This document shows positions 43,156 to 52,408 of a DNA stretch of 64,000 nucleotides, in pieces; the first letter of the stretch is position 1; each line of letters starts with the position of its first letter. The DNA is taken from contig NZ_JBBLYU010000001.1 in NCBI RefSeq assembly GCF_037911135.1, positions 930,001-994,000 on the forward strand, written 5' to 3'. The DNA comes from Phaeobacter sp. A36a-5a (GTDB lineage: Bacteria; Pseudomonadota; Alphaproteobacteria; Rhodobacterales; Rhodobacteraceae). Made by a program: the position numbers and the translations under genes. Below the pieces are notes generated by a model. The model saw only the letters and a program-made list of their open reading frames with translations, searched no databases and was not told the DNA's origin.

Positions 43156-43189
43156 TGACCCAATGTTTCGCGTGCGAAACATTGGGTCA
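43156..43189. repeat. 34-base near-perfect palindrome after the ABC-F gene
   Basis: TGACCCAATGTTTCGC at 43156-43171 is matched perfectly by its inverse at 43174-43189, with a two-base centre. It lies in the convergent gap between the ABC-F and acetyltransferase genes. No U-run follows the stem on the plus strand; the core TGTTTCGC/GCGAAACA resembles a dimeric regulator site, and the whole could also be a REP-like element. Confidence 0.6.
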
Positions 43190-43293
43190 AAGACGCTGCC
43201 GTAGTCTTTTGTAAAATATAAATTTTTCCTGATTGAAGCCTAAGGCGGCGCGCGGCTGCTGCGCAACGGGTGCGAGTTTTGACCCTGCGGATG

Positions 43294-43848
43294 CTAGCGA
43301 GGAAGCGCCCGCGCCGGATTGCCGACCACTGTCACCCCGGCCTCCACATCTCGTGTCACCACCGCGCCGGCACCGACGATGGCGCCATCGCCGATGCTGA
43401 CGCCGGGCAGGATGATCGCGCCGCCACCGATCCAGACATCGCACCCCAGCGTGACCGGATGGGCGATTTCCAACCCCTTGGCGCGCAAAGCTTTATCCTT
43501 ATGGTGCTGGGCGCAGTAGATCTGCACATTCGGCCCCAGCATGGAGCGGTCCCCAATGCGCACCGGCGCGGTATCAAGGATGGTGCAGCCCGCGTTCAGA
43601 TAGACCTGATGCCCGAGGGTGATATTGACCCCGTAGGCGCAGTGAAACGGGGCCTCGATCAGGCAATTCTGCCCATGACCGGCAAAGAGGGCTGCCAGCG
43701 ACGGGCTGAGGCTGTCGCCGGGATCAGGGGGGCGGTGATTGTGCTGATGCACCGCCAGACGGGCCTGATGACGCAACGCTGAGAGTTCGCTGTCCAGGCA
43801 ACAGTACCAGTCGCCCGCCTGCATCTTTTGTCGTTCGGATCGGCTCAT
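43294..43848 (-). CDS. Maltose/galactoside O-acetyltransferase-family protein
   Basis: A 184-residue left-handed beta-helix acetyltransferase. Hexapeptide repeats are visible (GHQVYLNAGCTILD, IGDRSMLGPNVQIY, GCDVWIGGGAIILPGVSIGDGAIVGAGAVV). MQAGDWYCCLDSEL at the N-terminus matches the Maa/LacA start motif, and YCAQHHKD carries the catalytic-region His. It overlaps the GFA gene by 4 bases (ATGA) and is translationally coupled. Confidence 0.9.
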   Translation of the reverse strand: MSRSERQKMQAGDWYCCLDSELSALRHQARLAVHQHNHRPPDPGDSLSPSLAALFAGHGQNCLIEAPFHCAYGVNITLGHQVYLNAGCTILDTAPVRIGDRSMLGPNVQIYCAQHHKDKALRAKGLEIAHPVTLGCDVWIGGGAIILPGVSIGDGAIVGAGAVVTRDVEAGVTVVGNPARALPR

Positions 43849-44330
43849 GCCGGATCCCTGCCGGCCGCGGAGGGTGCGATGGCTTTGGCGTAATCATCCA
43901 TCAGATCCGCCAGCTCCTTTGCCGTGGTGGGGAAGCGGGCATAGCTGTGAGAGGCCGGAACCGTCGCCCAGGGCTGTTTGTCCTCGGCCATGACTTCGAC
44001 AAAGGGGGTGAACCAAGTCAGATCATCCAGCAAAGAGGCGCGCAGGTTCACCCGTTCTGGTGCCGCCTTCAGGCGGGACAGGACAAAGCTGAGGCAGGTC
44101 GGGCAGTAATAATGCTTGCGCTCTTCGCTGTGTTTTCCACCCAGCACCAGCTCTCCCGTGACGGTGACCGCCTCTGCCGGAAACATGACGGTCAGGGAAT
44201 AGGCGCTGGCGGCAAGTTTCTGACAATCGCGGCAGTGGCAGGCCAGCGTCAGCAGGGGGGAGGCGGTGACATGCAGCTGGACAGCACCGCAGAGACAGGC
44301 GCCGGTCAGCGGCAGGTTGGGCTGGGTCAT
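43845..44330 (-). CDS. GFA-family (glutathione-dependent formaldehyde-activating) protein
   Basis: A 161-residue zinc protein of the GFA/CENP-V group. The Cys pattern is clear: Cys12 and Cys14 in ACLCGAV, Cys31, Cys33 and Cys36 in ACHCRDCQ, and Cys76 and Cys79 in YYCPTC. The frame extends 33 codons upstream; I chose ATG 44330 because the GFA fold begins right after it. Activity on glutathione-formaldehyde is known for few members, so the reaction is not certain. Overlaps the acetyltransferase gene. Confidence 0.88.
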   Translation of the reverse strand: MTQPNLPLTGACLCGAVQLHVTASPLLTLACHCRDCQKLAASAYSLTVMFPAEAVTVTGELVLGGKHSEERKHYYCPTCLSFVLSRLKAAPERVNLRASLLDDLTWFTPFVEVMAEDKQPWATVPASHSYARFPTTAKELADLMDDYAKAIAPSAAGRDPA

Positions 44331-44482
44331 GGGTCTGCTCCCCCTCGGCAAGGTTGTGCGACAGGCTAGCGGAGAACCGGGAGGCTGTCGCTGATCAATT
44401 CCGTATCGCGCGGAGAGGGGGTGTCTCAAGGGGTGGTCTGCCCCTTGAGGTCTTGGTTTCGATGCGGGTAACCGAGAGCGCC

Positions 44483-45238
44483 TCAGCGCATCCGCAGCGC
44501 GCCGTCGAGGCGGATCACCTCGCCGTTGAGATAGCCCATCTCGACGATGAACCCGGCCAGACGGCCATATTCGGCAGGGTCGCCAAGCCGGGCCGGGTTG
44601 GGCACATCGGCGGCGAGCTGCTGCTGCACCTCTTCCGGCAGGCCCGCCAGCATCGGGGTCATGAAGATGCCCGGCGCGATGGTCATCACCCGCACGCCCG
44701 AAGAGGCCAGATCACGGGCCATCGGCAGGCACATGCCCACAACGCCGCCTTTGGAGGCGGCATAGGCAGCCTGACCCTTTTGGCCGTCAAAGGCCGCGAT
44801 TGACGCGGTGTTGATGATGACACCCCGGCCACCGTCTGCCTCAGCCTCGCATTTGGCGATTTCCACCGCAGCGAGCCGGGCGACGTTGAAGGTGCCGACA
44901 AGGTTGATGTCGATGGTGCGCTGATAGGCATCCAGAGGGTGCGCGCCATCGCGGCCCACGGTCTTGATGCCAAGGGCGATGCCTGCGCAGTTCACACAGA
45001 CGTTGATCTTGCCCATCTTCTCGCTGGCAAGCGCCATGGCTGCGGCTACCGACTCTTCGCTGGTGACATCGGTCTGGGCAAAATGCCCGCCGATTTCGGA
45101 GGCTACGGCAGCGCCGCGTTCGGCGTCACGATCCAGGAGCGTGACCTGGGCGCCTTGGGCGGCAAAATGACGGGCGGTGGCCTCACCAAGGCCAGAGGCG
45201 CCGCCGGTGATGACGGCGGCGGTTTGCGACAGTTTCAT
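44483..45238 (-). CDS. Short-chain dehydrogenase, 3-hydroxyacyl-CoA dehydrogenase type 2-like
   Basis: A 251-residue SDR enzyme. The cofactor motif TGGASGLGE is at 11-19 and the catalytic Ser146, Tyr159 and Lys163 are in TASIAAF and AAYAASKGG. The Asp at about 36 (LLDRD) favours NAD over NADP. The segment [28 protein letters not shown] and the end [15 protein letters not shown] strongly resemble human HSD17B10-type 3-hydroxyacyl-CoA dehydrogenases. It would oxidise a 3-hydroxyacyl-CoA in fatty acid or isoleucine degradation. A TetR-type palindrome lies upstream. Confidence 0.87.
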   Translation of the reverse strand: MKLSQTAAVITGGASGLGEATARHFAAQGAQVTLLDRDAERGAAVASEIGGHFAQTDVTSEESVAAAMALASEKMGKINVCVNCAGIALGIKTVGRDGAHPLDAYQRTIDINLVGTFNVARLAAVEIAKCEAEADGGRGVIINTASIAAFDGQKGQAAYAASKGGVVGMCLPMARDLASSGVRVMTIAPGIFMTPMLAGLPEEVQQQLAADVPNPARLGDPAEYGRLAGFIVEMGYLNGEVIRLDGALRMR

Positions 45239-45277
45239 GAGCAGGGCTCCTCCCGTGGGTCTATGCTATCGGGTTCA

Positions 45278-45299
45278 TATCTGAACGTGTGTTCAGATA
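45278..45299. promoter_or_regulatory. TetR-type operator-like palindrome upstream of the SDR gene
   Basis: TATCTGAAC at 45278-45286 and its inverse GTTCAGATA at 45291-45299 form a 22-base palindrome with a 4-base centre. It lies 40-61 bases upstream of the SDR start. TGAACnnnnGTTCA cores are usual for TetR-family regulators of acyl-CoA metabolism. No TetR gene is adjacent, so the regulator would act in trans. Confidence 0.6.
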
Positions 45300-45310
45300 A
45301 TCACGTCCCC

Positions 45311-46255
45311 CTAGCAGTGTCCAGAGAGCCCGGGGTTCATCAGCCGTTTGTCGAGCGCGGCGAGCGGACGCAGCAGCCGACCCAGCGGCGGCCAATAGGC
45401 CCAGGTGCCACCCAGCTGGTGCAGCCGTGCGCCGGTGCCCAGTTTGAAGCGGGCCAGACCGGCGGCGTTTTCGGTGTTGATCACGCCAAGGTCGAGCTGT
45501 TCATAGCCGCGTTTGGCAAGCCAGGACATCGCCTCCCACATCAGCAGGTTATGGGCGGACAGCGCCTTGCCGCGATCGGTGGTATGGCCGATGTGATAGG
45601 TGGCGCCACGCCCATGGCAGAGCACCAGCACGGCGGCGACGATCTCCTTGCCGTCATGGGCTTCGAAAATCTTGGCCATCCCCTTGTTCTCGCGGGCATA
45701 GGCCAGGGTCAGATCCACCGGCCAGTTGCGATAGCCGCGGCTGGATTGCTGCGCGGCATCAGCAGCAAAGATCCAGTGCGCCGGGGTCTGGGGCAGGGAT
45801 TGGCGGGTGATGCGCAGCCCCTGCTGTTCGCCATGGACCAGCCGGTTGCGCCATTTCTGATGCAGCGCCGCGCGGCGCTGATCCGGGTCACCGGTGAGGT
45901 CGAGCAAACCGACATGCGCCGGGCTGACCAGCGCCACCGCGCCGTGGCGGGCGAGGGCGGGGGTCGGCGTTTCTGGCGACAGGATGACGGGCGTGCGGCG
46001 CAGGCCGTTTTCCTGCAATTGTTCCAGCAGTCGCAACGGCTTGTCGATGCGGGCGCGGTTGACCATGGCCACGTTGATGCGGCCCCAGAGCTTGCGGCGC
46101 ATGACGACGGTGCCTTTCATCTGGTTCAGCACCAGAGGGTCCTTGCCCGTCGCCTGAAGCGCGCGGGCAAATTCCGCCGATTGCGGTAGGGCAGAGATGG
46201 TTTCGTCGCGGAGAATGGGGCGGGGCATGACATCTGCTGGTGTGAAATCGAACAT
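45311..46255 (-). CDS. GNAT-family acetyltransferase (FemAB/BioF2-like)
   Basis: A 314-residue protein with a C-terminal GNAT domain (about 170-290): DLTLAYARENKGMAKIFEAHDGKEIVAAVLVLCHGRGATYHIGHT and AHNLLMWEAMSWLAKRGYEQLDLG are BioF2/FemAB-type segments. The frame opens further upstream, but that part is low-quality sequence; I chose ATG 46255 (MFDFTPADV). Substrate is unknown. It is divergent from a small membrane-protein gene. Confidence 0.78.
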   Translation of the reverse strand: MFDFTPADVMPRPILRDETISALPQSAEFARALQATGKDPLVLNQMKGTVVMRRKLWGRINVAMVNRARIDKPLRLLEQLQENGLRRTPVILSPETPTPALARHGAVALVSPAHVGLLDLTGDPDQRRAALHQKWRNRLVHGEQQGLRITRQSLPQTPAHWIFAADAAQQSSRGYRNWPVDLTLAYARENKGMAKIFEAHDGKEIVAAVLVLCHGRGATYHIGHTTDRGKALSAHNLLMWEAMSWLAKRGYEQLDLGVINTENAAGLARFKLGTGARLHQLGGTWAYWPPLGRLLRPLAALDKRLMNPGLSGHC

Positions 46256-46282
46256 GGCGCCATTAACCGCAGCGAAACCTAA

Positions 46283-46438
46283 ATGATGGTTAATGAAGAT
46301 ATGAAAAATGCGAATAAAATTCGAAATCATTCCGCACCGGCTCCGCGGGTCACCAAAGCTGCGGCTCTTCTGGTGGCTCTGGCGCTGTCGCTGCCGGTTG
46401 GGCTGGTGCTGATGCTGCTGGATCTCTGGGTGCTGTGA
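46283..46438 (+). CDS. Small membrane protein, 51 residues (candidate)
   Basis: Translated from ATG 46283 to TGA 46436-46438. The N-terminus is polar with many Asn and Lys; residues 24-51 form one long hydrophobic helix (AAALLVALALSLPVGLVLML). No convincing ribosome-binding site precedes it (AGCGAAACCTAA), which lowers confidence. It reads away from the acetyltransferase gene and ends about 230 bases before a terminator. Confidence 0.45.
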   Translation: MMVNEDMKNANKIRNHSAPAPRVTKAAALLVALALSLPVGLVLMLLDLWVL

Positions 46439-46748
46439 AGCCTTTTGTTTTAGCCCGGGATCCGAGGGCAGGGTCGTGGCAGCAGCTCCGGTGCACAGCG
46501 GTGATGCCCTGTCGTGATGGGCTGCCGCGCCGCGCCCGGGCGCGGCGCCCCGCCCAACGGGAACACCCCATCCGGGATGGGGGATGACGGGCGGGAGCCT
46601 TTTGCGGAGGTTCCCGCAACGCCTCGGCCCTGGGCTGGCAATGGCGCTGCGGCTGGTCTGATCTTCGGGATCGAAAAAGGGGCCACAGCGGCCCCTTTTC
46701 TTTGATTGCTGTCGGTTGGTCCGGCCCGTCGGCTGCACCGCGGGGCGA
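46439..46748. other. Intergenic region with three hairpins
   Basis: This 310-base gap between convergent genes has no gene I can support. It contains a 22-base perfect palindrome (46527-46548, GC only), a hairpin CCCCATCC (46566-46573) with GGATGGGG (46575-46582), and a terminator listed separately. Two very GC-rich hairpins in a row recall dispersed intergenic repeats. Confidence 0.5.
46675..46699. terminator. Bidirectional terminator at the tyrS end
   Basis: AAAAGGGGCC at 46675-46684 and GGCCCCTTTT at 46690-46699 form a 10-bp stem with a 5-base loop, and A/T tracts flank both sides. It lies 50 bases after the tyrS stop. Confidence 0.85.
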
Positions 46749-48005
46749 TTACCCCTCCAGCTGCACCAGCGCGTGGCGTTTTTTGCCCGCAGACAGTTTG
46801 ATCGGCGAGGCCAGAGCGGCGGCGTCGATCATCAGCCCTGCATCGGTCAGCGGCGCGTCGTCGATCTTGGCGCCGTTCTCGGCGATCAGGCGCTTGGCGT
46901 CCTTGCCCGATTTGGCCAGCCCGGATTTCACGATCAGCTGCACGATGGAGATGCCATCGCCCAGATCTGCGGCAGTCAGGCTGAGCGTGGGCAGGTCGTC
47001 GCCAATGCCGCCTTTCTCGAACACTTCGCGGGCGGTGGCCTCGGCGGCAGCGGCGGCCTCGGCACCGTGCAGCAGGGTGGTCACCTCATTGGCGAGGATC
47101 ACCTTCGCGGCGTTGATCTCCGACCCTTCCAGCGCACCCAGGCGGTTGCATTCGTCCACCGGCAGCTCTGTATAGAGCTTCAGGAAGCGGCCCACATCGG
47201 CGTCGGTGGTGTTGCGCCAGAACTGCCAGAACTCATAAGGCGAGAGCAGATCGCCATTGAGCCAGATCGCGCCATTCTGCGATTTGCCCATCTTCTTGCC
47301 GTCGGAGGTGGTCAAGAGCGGCGAGGTGAGACCGTAGATCTCATGGTCCAGCACCCGGCGGGTGAGGTCGATGCCGTTGACGATATTGCCCCATTGATCG
47401 GAGCCACCCATCTGCAACACGCAGCCGTAGCGGCGGTTCAGCTCCAAAAAGTCATAGGCCTGCAAAATCATGTAGTTGAATTCGAGGAAGGACAGCGACT
47501 GTTCGCGGTCGAGACGCGATTTCACGCTTTCAAACGACAGCATCCGGTTCACCGAGAAATGGCGGCCGATATCGCGCAGGAAAGTGAGGTAGTTCAGATC
47601 ATCCAGCCATTCGGCGTTGTTCAGCATCATGGCGGCGTTACCCGCGCCGCTGTCATAGTCGATATAGGCGGCAAACACCTTCTTGATGCCGGCGATATTG
47701 GAATCGATCTGCTCATCCGTCAGCAGCGGGCGTTCATCAGCGCGGAAGGAGGGATCGCCCACCTTGGTGGTGCCGCCGCCCATCAGGGTGATCGGTTTAT
47801 GGCCGGTTTTCTGGAACCAGCGCAGCATCATGATCTGGATCAGCGAGCCCACATGCAGCGAGGTCGCGGTGGCGTCAAAGCCGATATAGGCGGATTGGCC
47901 GGGGGTCATCAGCGCCTCGTCCAGGCCCTGGTAATCGGTGCAGTCGGCCAGATAGCCACGTTCCATCATAACTGCGATGAAGTCCGATTTTGGGTGGTAG
48001 GTCAT
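46749..48005 (-). CDS. tyrS: Tyrosyl-tRNA synthetase
   Basis: Class I synthetase, 418 residues. [16 protein letters not shown] holds the HIGH-like motif HVGS at 51-54; [10 protein letters not shown] is the KMSKS equivalent. [12 protein letters not shown] is the tyrosine-binding region. The C-terminal S4 RNA-binding domain has [18 protein letters not shown]. The open frame continues 402 codons upstream across the anmK gene, but the true start is ATG 48003-48005 (MTYHPKSDF). It is divergent from anmK. Confidence 0.96.
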   Translation of the reverse strand: MTYHPKSDFIAVMMERGYLADCTDYQGLDEALMTPGQSAYIGFDATATSLHVGSLIQIMMLRWFQKTGHKPITLMGGGTTKVGDPSFRADERPLLTDEQIDSNIAGIKKVFAAYIDYDSGAGNAAMMLNNAEWLDDLNYLTFLRDIGRHFSVNRMLSFESVKSRLDREQSLSFLEFNYMILQAYDFLELNRRYGCVLQMGGSDQWGNIVNGIDLTRRVLDHEIYGLTSPLLTTSDGKKMGKSQNGAIWLNGDLLSPYEFWQFWRNTTDADVGRFLKLYTELPVDECNRLGALEGSEINAAKVILANEVTTLLHGAEAAAAAEATAREVFEKGGIGDDLPTLSLTAADLGDGISIVQLIVKSGLAKSGKDAKRLIAENGAKIDDAPLTDAGLMIDAAALASPIKLSAGKKRHALVQLEG

Positions 48006-48158
48006 GATGTGCCTCGGCTTTCTAAATTGCGCGCTGCTGTATAAAACGCAAATTGCCGGGGGGAAAGCAGTGTGAACGGCTTTGCGCAAGAAATTCGCTG
48101 CTGTATCCTTGGCGCAAACCGGCGCGGCGCGCCCAATATCACAGCAGGCACCATCAAC

Positions 48159-49319
48159 ATGACCAGATCCCCCTCCTCGGCCCGTTCTGTGGCGATCCCC
48201 AAGACCGGCGTTCTGCGCGCCCTTGGCACCATGAGCGGCACCTCGCTGGACGGGGTGGATGCGGCCATTGTCGAGACCGATGGCGTGGTGATCCACGGCT
48301 TTGGCGCCAGTGCCTATCGCGCCTATGAGCCGGTGGAACGGGCGCAGCTGGCGGCCGCATTGGGACAGTGGCAGGGGCCACAGGTGGACGCCGCCGCTGA
48401 GATCGTGACCCGCGCCCATGCGGCGCTGCTGGCGCAGGTTCTGGCCGAGGATGCAGCGGCGGGACCGGTTGATGTCATAGGGTTTCACGGTCAGACGCTG
48501 GCCCATGCGCCACGCGTGCAGGGCACCCTGCAGGTGGGCGATGGTGCGGCGCTGGCGGCTGAGCTTGACACCCCGGTGGTCTGGGATTTTCGCAGCGACG
48601 ATGTGCGGCTGGGCGGCGAGGGCGCGCCGCTGGCGCCGTTCTTTCATTTTGCTTGCGCCAAATACCTGAAGCGGGACAAACCCCTGTGTTTCCTGAACCT
48701 CGGCGGCGTGGGCAATCTGACCTATGTCGATCCGCGCTGTGACGCGGCTGAGGATCCCGGCGCTCTTTTGGCGTTTGACACCGGCCCTGCCAATGCGCCG
48801 ATCAATGATCTGGTGCAGGCGCGCTGTGGGCAGATGATGGACGAAGGCGGCGCGATTGCCCGTGGCGGCGCGGTGGAGACCGGGGCGCTGGAGCTGTTTC
48901 TGGCGGAGCCCTATTTTGCCCGGATGCCGCCGAAATCGCTGGATCGCAATGATTTTTCCGAGATGATCACGCTGGTCTCCGAATTGAGCGACCGCGATGC
49001 GACGGCGACGCTGACCGGCATGTGCGCCGCTGCTGTTGCACAGGGGATGGAGCATTGCCCGGAGCCGCCGGAGGTGGTGTTGGTCACTGGCGGCGGGCGC
49101 CACAACCCGGTGCTGATGGAGATGCTGCGGGTGTCGCTGGACTGCCCGGTTCAGCCGATCGAGACGGTGGGGCTGGATGGCGACATGCTGGAGGCGCAGG
49201 CCTTTGCGCATCTGGCGGTACGGGTTGCGCGCGGGCTGCCGACCTCCTGTCCCGGCACAACCGGTGTCAGCGCCTGCGTTGGCGGCGGTGTGGTGAGTGT
49301 GCCGGGGCGCGAGGACTGA
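48159..49319 (+). CDS. anmK: Anhydro-N-acetylmuramic acid kinase
   Basis: Phosphorylates and opens 1,6-anhydroMurNAc in peptidoglycan recycling. The 386-residue product shows [18 protein letters not shown] (phosphate-binding start), [29 protein letters not shown] and [12 protein letters not shown], all in AnmK order. I chose ATG 48159 over an upstream in-frame ATG at 48072, because AGCAGG precedes it and homologues begin close to this site. Divergent from tyrS. nagZ at 28.8 kb is in the same pathway. Confidence 0.95.
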   Translation: MTRSPSSARSVAIPKTGVLRALGTMSGTSLDGVDAAIVETDGVVIHGFGASAYRAYEPVERAQLAAALGQWQGPQVDAAAEIVTRAHAALLAQVLAEDAAAGPVDVIGFHGQTLAHAPRVQGTLQVGDGAALAAELDTPVVWDFRSDDVRLGGEGAPLAPFFHFACAKYLKRDKPLCFLNLGGVGNLTYVDPRCDAAEDPGALLAFDTGPANAPINDLVQARCGQMMDEGGAIARGGAVETGALELFLAEPYFARMPPKSLDRNDFSEMITLVSELSDRDATATLTGMCAAAVAQGMEHCPEPPEVVLVTGGGRHNPVLMEMLRVSLDCPVQPIETVGLDGDMLEAQAFAHLAVRVARGLPTSCPGTTGVSACVGGGVVSVPGRED

Positions 49320-49332
49320 GGTCTGGCGGCCG

Positions 49333-49372
49333 GGAAACTTGGAGGTTTCCTGGCAAATTTCTTCGACGAAAT
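49333..49372. terminator. Pair of short hairpins between anmK and the cupin gene
   Basis: GGAAAC (49333-49338) pairs with GTTTCC (49345-49350), and ATTTC (49357-49361) with GAAAT (49368-49372). They lie between convergent genes. Stems are short and U-runs weak. Confidence 0.35.
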
Positions 49373-49378
49373 CTGGGG

Positions 49379-49810
49379 TCAGGCGCGCGGGATATCGAAG
49401 CCGGGGTCGGCGAGGGTGAAGCCCTCGAACCGGAACCCCGGTGAGACGGTGCAGCTGACCAGCGTATAGTCGCCGGTGGTGCGGGCGGCCTGCCAGTGGC
49501 CTTCGGGGACGATCAGCTGCGGTTCTCCGGTGGTCAGGTCCGGGGTCAGCAGGTGGTCGTGGGCGGGGCCGTCATCGCTGGCTGACAGCGACAGCACCAG
49601 CGGCGCGCCAGCGTGATAAAGCCAGATCTCGGTGGCATCGACACGGTGCCAGTGGCTGCTCTCACCCGCCTTCAGCAGGAAATAGATGCAGGTGCCGGTT
49701 GCGCGGTCATCGTGGCTGGCTGTGGTTTCGGCGATCCATGTCTGGCGGTAATAGCCGCCTTCGGGGTGGGGCTGGAGGTTCAGCCGGGCGATGATCTCAT
49801 CGGCGGTCAT
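49379..49810 (-). CDS. Cupin, DUF985 family
   Basis: A 143-residue small cupin. The diagnostic [14 protein letters not shown] is at about 11-24, then [31 protein letters not shown] gives the cupin strands with His residues, and [26 protein letters not shown] the second half. The frame extends upstream into poor sequence; ATG 49808-49810 is the natural start. The family has unknown function, with sugar-nucleotide-like ligands suggested for yeast YML079w. It is divergent from selO. Confidence 0.88.
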   Translation of the reverse strand: MTADEIIARLNLQPHPEGGYYRQTWIAETTASHDDRATGTCIYFLLKAGESSHWHRVDATEIWLYHAGAPLVLSLSASDDGPAHDHLLTPDLTTGEPQLIVPEGHWQAARTTGDYTLVSCTVSPGFRFEGFTLADPGFDIPRA

Positions 49811-49872
49811 GTCAGTGCTCCGTTTTGTCTGTTGGCTCTGGCAATTTGGCATTTGCCGCATATGTTTGGGCC

Positions 49873-51312
49873 ATGACATTGCACATCCCTTTTGACAATA
49901 CATATGCCGCGTTGCCGCCGCTGTTCTATAGCAAACAGGCTCCCGTGCCGGTGAAGGCGCCAGAGCTGATCGCCTACAATGGTGCACTTGGCGCGGAGCT
50001 GGGCATCCGGGCGGGTGACAGGGCCGAGCTGGCCGAGATTTTTGCGGGCAACCGTGTGCCCGATGGCGCCGATCCGCTGGCGCAGCTCTATGCGGGGCAT
50101 CAGTTTGGCACCTACAATCCGCAGCTCGGCGATGGGCGCGCGATCCTGCTGGGCGAGGCTGTTGGTGTTGATGGCGAGCGCCGCGATATCCAGCTGAAGG
50201 GATCGGGGCGCACACCCTATTCGCGGGGCGGTGACGGGCGGGCCTGGCTGGGGCCGGTCCTGCGCGAATATGTGGTGAGCGAGGCGATGCATGCGCTTGG
50301 CATTCCGACAACCCGCGCGCTGGCGGCGGTTGCGACCGGTGAGCTGGTCTGGCGCGAACAGGGCGGTTTGCCCGGCGCGGTGCTGACACGGGTGGCCGCG
50401 AGCCATCTGCGGGTCGGGAGCTTTCAGATCTTTGCCGCGCGGGGCGAGCAGGCGGCGCTGCGGCAGCTCACGGATTACGCGATCCAACGCCATTATCCTG
50501 AGGCGAAGGGGCCGATGGGGCTGCTGCGGGCGGTGCGGGATCGGCAGTCGGAGCTGATCGCGGCCTGGATGTCGGTAGGCTTTATCCACGGGGTGATGAA
50601 TACCGATAACTCGTCCATTTCCGGCGAGACGATTGACTATGGTCCCTGCGCCTTTTTGGATGTCTATCACCCCAGCACTGTGTTCAGTTCGATCGACCGG
50701 ATGGGGCGTTATGCCTATTCCAACCAGCCCGATATTGCGGTCTGGAATCTGGCGCAGCTGGCCACCGCGCTGATCCAGCAGGCGGAGGATCCGCAGGCGC
50801 TGGTTGAGGAGGCGACCGAGATCGTTCATGCGATGCCCGCCCGGACCGAGGCCGCCTGGCTGCGGCGCTTTGGCGCCAAGATCGGCATTGCCGAGGCAAC
50901 GCCTGACGATATGGCGCTGATCACTGACCTGATGCAGCGCATGGCGGCGGGACAGGCGGATTTCACCAATACCTTCCGGGCCTTGGGCGATGCTGTTGCG
51001 CCGGACTCCGGCAAGGTGCGCGATGAGTTTCTGGAGCCTGAGGCGTTTGACGGCTGGGCAATGGACTGGCGCGCGCGTCTGGCGCAGGAGGCCGATCCGG
51101 CGGCGGTGATGGCGGCAGCGAACCTGGTCTATATCCCGCGCAACCACCGGATCGAGGCGATGATCAGTGCCGCCGTTGCGGGCGATTTTGGCCCGTTCGA
51201 GCGGCTCAATACCGTGCTGGCGGATCCCTATACCGTGCAGGCAGGGGCCGAGGATCTGCGTCGCCCGCCGGCTGCGAGCGAGGTGGTGAAGGCGACCTTC
51301 TGCGGCACCTGA
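49873..51312 (+). CDS. selO: Protein adenylyltransferase SelO (YdiU)
   Basis: Pseudokinase-fold enzyme that transfers AMP to proteins. The 479-residue protein starts MTLHIPFDNTYAALP. It contains QLYAGHQFGTYNPQLGDGRAILLGE, LKGSGRTPYSRGGDGRA, GIPTTRALA, and the catalytic-loop GVMNTDNSSISGETIDYGPCAFLD with the metal-binding Asp. The end PPAASEVVKATFCGT places a Cys near the C-terminus, as in E. coli SelO, which uses it for redox control. ATG 49873 is preferred over an upstream start at 49825. Ends two bases before the convergent EamA gene. Confidence 0.94.
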   Translation: MTLHIPFDNTYAALPPLFYSKQAPVPVKAPELIAYNGALGAELGIRAGDRAELAEIFAGNRVPDGADPLAQLYAGHQFGTYNPQLGDGRAILLGEAVGVDGERRDIQLKGSGRTPYSRGGDGRAWLGPVLREYVVSEAMHALGIPTTRALAAVATGELVWREQGGLPGAVLTRVAASHLRVGSFQIFAARGEQAALRQLTDYAIQRHYPEAKGPMGLLRAVRDRQSELIAAWMSVGFIHGVMNTDNSSISGETIDYGPCAFLDVYHPSTVFSSIDRMGRYAYSNQPDIAVWNLAQLATALIQQAEDPQALVEEATEIVHAMPARTEAAWLRRFGAKIGIAEATPDDMALITDLMQRMAAGQADFTNTFRALGDAVAPDSGKVRDEFLEPEAFDGWAMDWRARLAQEADPAAVMAAANLVYIPRNHRIEAMISAAVAGDFGPFERLNTVLADPYTVQAGAEDLRRPPAASEVVKATFCGT

Positions 51313-51314
51313 AC

Positions 51315-52238
51315 CTATTTGCGATTGATCAGCAGGATACCGACCGCGACCAGCACCAGTGCGGCCCAGACCTGCGGCAGGATCACCTCGTCCAGCAGCA
51401 GCCAGCCGAGAATGGCCGCGATCACCGGCGACAGGAAGCTGAAGGAGGCAACGGCATTGGCGCGGTAGAGGCTGATCAGCCAGAGCCACAGCAGATAGCC
51501 GAGGCTGGCGATGGCGATGGCCTGAAACAGCACGCCGGAGATATGCAGCGCCGTGGGGTCGCGCAGCAGCGGTCCAAACAGCGGCGAGATCGCCAGCAGC
51601 ACCAGCGCCGATGTGGCCAGCTGATAGGTGAGCTGGCGGATCGGCGGGACATGGGCCAGTGGCGACAGCCGCGCGCAGAGGGCGATCCCGGCCCAGGCCA
51701 GCGTCGCCGCAAGCGCGAGAATATCGCCCAGCAGCGAGGCATCGCCGCTGCCCCGGTGCAACACGGCCAGCACCACGCCGCCCATGGCCAGGATCAGTCC
51801 CAACATGCGCAGGCTGTTGAGCCGCTCGCCGGGCAGGAGCAGATGGCCGGCCAGGGCCAGCCAGACCGGCATCGAGTTGAAGATGATCGTGACCCGCGAC
51901 ACCGAGGAGAGATCAAGTGCGATATAGAGGCAGACAAATTCGGCCGTGAACAACAGCCCGGACACCAGCCCCCAGAAATGGACAGAGCGGCTCCAATGCG
52001 CCGACGCCTGGGCAGAGGCAGGGGCAGGGGCAGGAGTGCTGGCGCGCTTCAGCTGGCCGCGAAAGGCGAGCCATGTCAGCAGGACCGCCAGCCCGATGAG
52101 AGAGCGCAGGCCCGCCTGAAACACCGGGCCGAACCCGCCGTTGGAGACCTTGATCACCACCTGATTAAAGCCCATCAGCCCGCTGAAGCCGATCAGCATT
52201 GCGGCCCCGATGCCGTCCATTGCGCGTTTCTCACTCAT
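51315..52238 (-). CDS. DMT-superfamily transporter (EamA)
   Basis: A 307-residue inner-membrane protein with ten predicted helices in two EamA repeats. The first repeat has GFNQVVIKVSNGGFGPVF, the second LGYLLWLWLISLYRANAVASFSFLSPVIAAILGWLLL. A charged cytoplasmic loop rich in Ala, Pro and Ser (about 70-85) separates the first helices. I chose ATG 52238 (MSEKRAMDG); upstream frame is not membrane-like. Substrate unknown. Adjacent to selO with a two-base gap, convergent. Confidence 0.85.
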   Translation of the reverse strand: MSEKRAMDGIGAAMLIGFSGLMGFNQVVIKVSNGGFGPVFQAGLRSLIGLAVLLTWLAFRGQLKRASTPAPAPASAQASAHWSRSVHFWGLVSGLLFTAEFVCLYIALDLSSVSRVTIIFNSMPVWLALAGHLLLPGERLNSLRMLGLILAMGGVVLAVLHRGSGDASLLGDILALAATLAWAGIALCARLSPLAHVPPIRQLTYQLATSALVLLAISPLFGPLLRDPTALHISGVLFQAIAIASLGYLLWLWLISLYRANAVASFSFLSPVIAAILGWLLLDEVILPQVWAALVLVAVGILLINRK

Positions 52239-52408
52239 GCCGCCAGAGGAGGTGGGCTTGGTCCGAGAGTCAAGCCGGGAAAACAGATGCTTAGGCCGCG
52301 ATGGGTGTGACAGGGCGCGCTCTGGCCTGCGGTGCGGATTTCGGCCATGCTGTGGCCGTATCACGCACCGGATCGGTGACAAGGCGCGGTGGCAAAGAAG
52401 GCAGAGGA

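Noticed and set aside
48006-49211. 402-codon upstream extension of the tyrS frame
   Set aside because: It crosses the whole of anmK on the other strand; TyrS starts naturally at 48005.
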